From positions 1-21,300 of the forward strand of contig JBNGIQ010002200.1 of NCBI GenBank assembly GCA_049999765.1: DNA of 21,300 bases, in the 5' to 3' direction. Under the pieces are notes generated by a model that was not told the origin of the DNA, did no database searches, and saw only the letters and a list, made by a program, of their open reading frames with translations. The stretch is from Phaeoceros laevis. Its lineage: Eukaryota; Anthocerotophyta; Anthocerotopsida; Notothyladales. Of this stretch, positions 21,082 to 21,300 are shown piece by piece. Position 1 is the first letter of the stretch, and every line of letters begins with the position of its first letter. The position numbers and the translations under genes were made by a program.

Positions 21082-21165
21082 GGTTCCACGCATGCCCCCA
21101 AGCTCAAGGAAAGACTCGCTAACCACTTATCCTAAACTATGCTTTGTCGTTTGTCTTGATGTGCC

Positions 21166-21300
21166 GTGGGTTTGCCGCCGTCTTGATATGGGTTTGCCGC
21201 TGTCTTTATGTGGGTTTGCCGCTGTCTTTATGTGGGTTTGCCGCTGTCTCGGTGTCTTTATGTGGGTTTGTCGTTGTCTCGGTGTGAGTGTCGTTGGCGT
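21166..21300. repeat. 22-bp minisatellite at the window edge
   Basis: GTGGGTTTGCCGCTGTCTTTAT-like units have their GGG at 21168, 21190, 21212, 21234 and 21264, giving spacings of 22, 22, 22 and 30 bp. The array degenerates (GTCGTTGTCTCGGTG) toward the right end and probably continues beyond the window. Confidence 0.85.

Noticed and set aside
20922-21107. Minus-strand repeat peptide
   Set aside because: It arises from the 72-bp tandem duplication, which happens to be open in that frame.
21166-21300. CRISPR-like array
   Set aside because: The units are contiguous 22-bp repeats without unique spacers, and the genome is eukaryotic. It is a minisatellite.

Overview
This window is nuclear DNA from a land plant, most likely a seed-free one (lycophyte, fern, hornwort or other bryophyte). 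The evidence is a complete, intron-rich gene for the plant-specific membrane calpain DEK1, a single-exon PLS-class PPR gene of the kind that is greatly expanded in RNA-editing-rich lineages, an F-box-like/RCC1 gene, a STIG1-like secreted peptide gene, eukaryotic splice sites, and transposon and satellite debris. The exact clade cannot be fixed from the sequence alone. Layout, left to right: (1) positions 1-72 may hold the 3' end of an upstream plus-strand gene, with AATAAA signals; (2) a small plus-strand gene (571-876) encodes a secreted cysteine-rich STIG1-like protein; (3) three minus-strand genes follow: a 963-aa PPR protein (1361-4252), a 465-aa RCC1-repeat protein (4624-6021) and DEK1 (6930-16637). 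I resolved DEK1 into 29 coding exons and 28 short introns that join in frame to a 2,189-residue protein: multi-pass membrane region, cytosolic loop, second membrane region, charged helical linker, laminin-G-like domain, calpain protease core and C2-like domain. (4) From about 16.7 kb to the right end I find no convincing gene. This stretch holds the DEK1 5' flank, short tandem duplications, a perfect 11-bp-arm hairpin, a probable 598-bp hAT-like MITE with imperfect 8-bp target duplications and an internal purine-rich minisatellite, a 72-bp tandem duplication, and a 22-bp minisatellite running off the window. The four main genes are unrelated in function: cell-surface or wall peptide signalling, organelle RNA metabolism, a possible ubiquitin-ligase adaptor or scaffold, and developmental calpain signalling. 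They are ordinary eukaryotic neighbours, not an operon or gene cluster. The most unusual points are the OSB-type PDF motif at the N-terminus of the PPR protein; five successive PPR L motifs carrying the same inserted segment in near-perfect ~348-nt tandem units; the PPR array ending with no E or DYW domain; two GC-AG introns in DEK1; an Asp-to-Asn change next to the DEK1 catalytic cysteine; and the MITE. I found no clear sign of a wholly new biological system.
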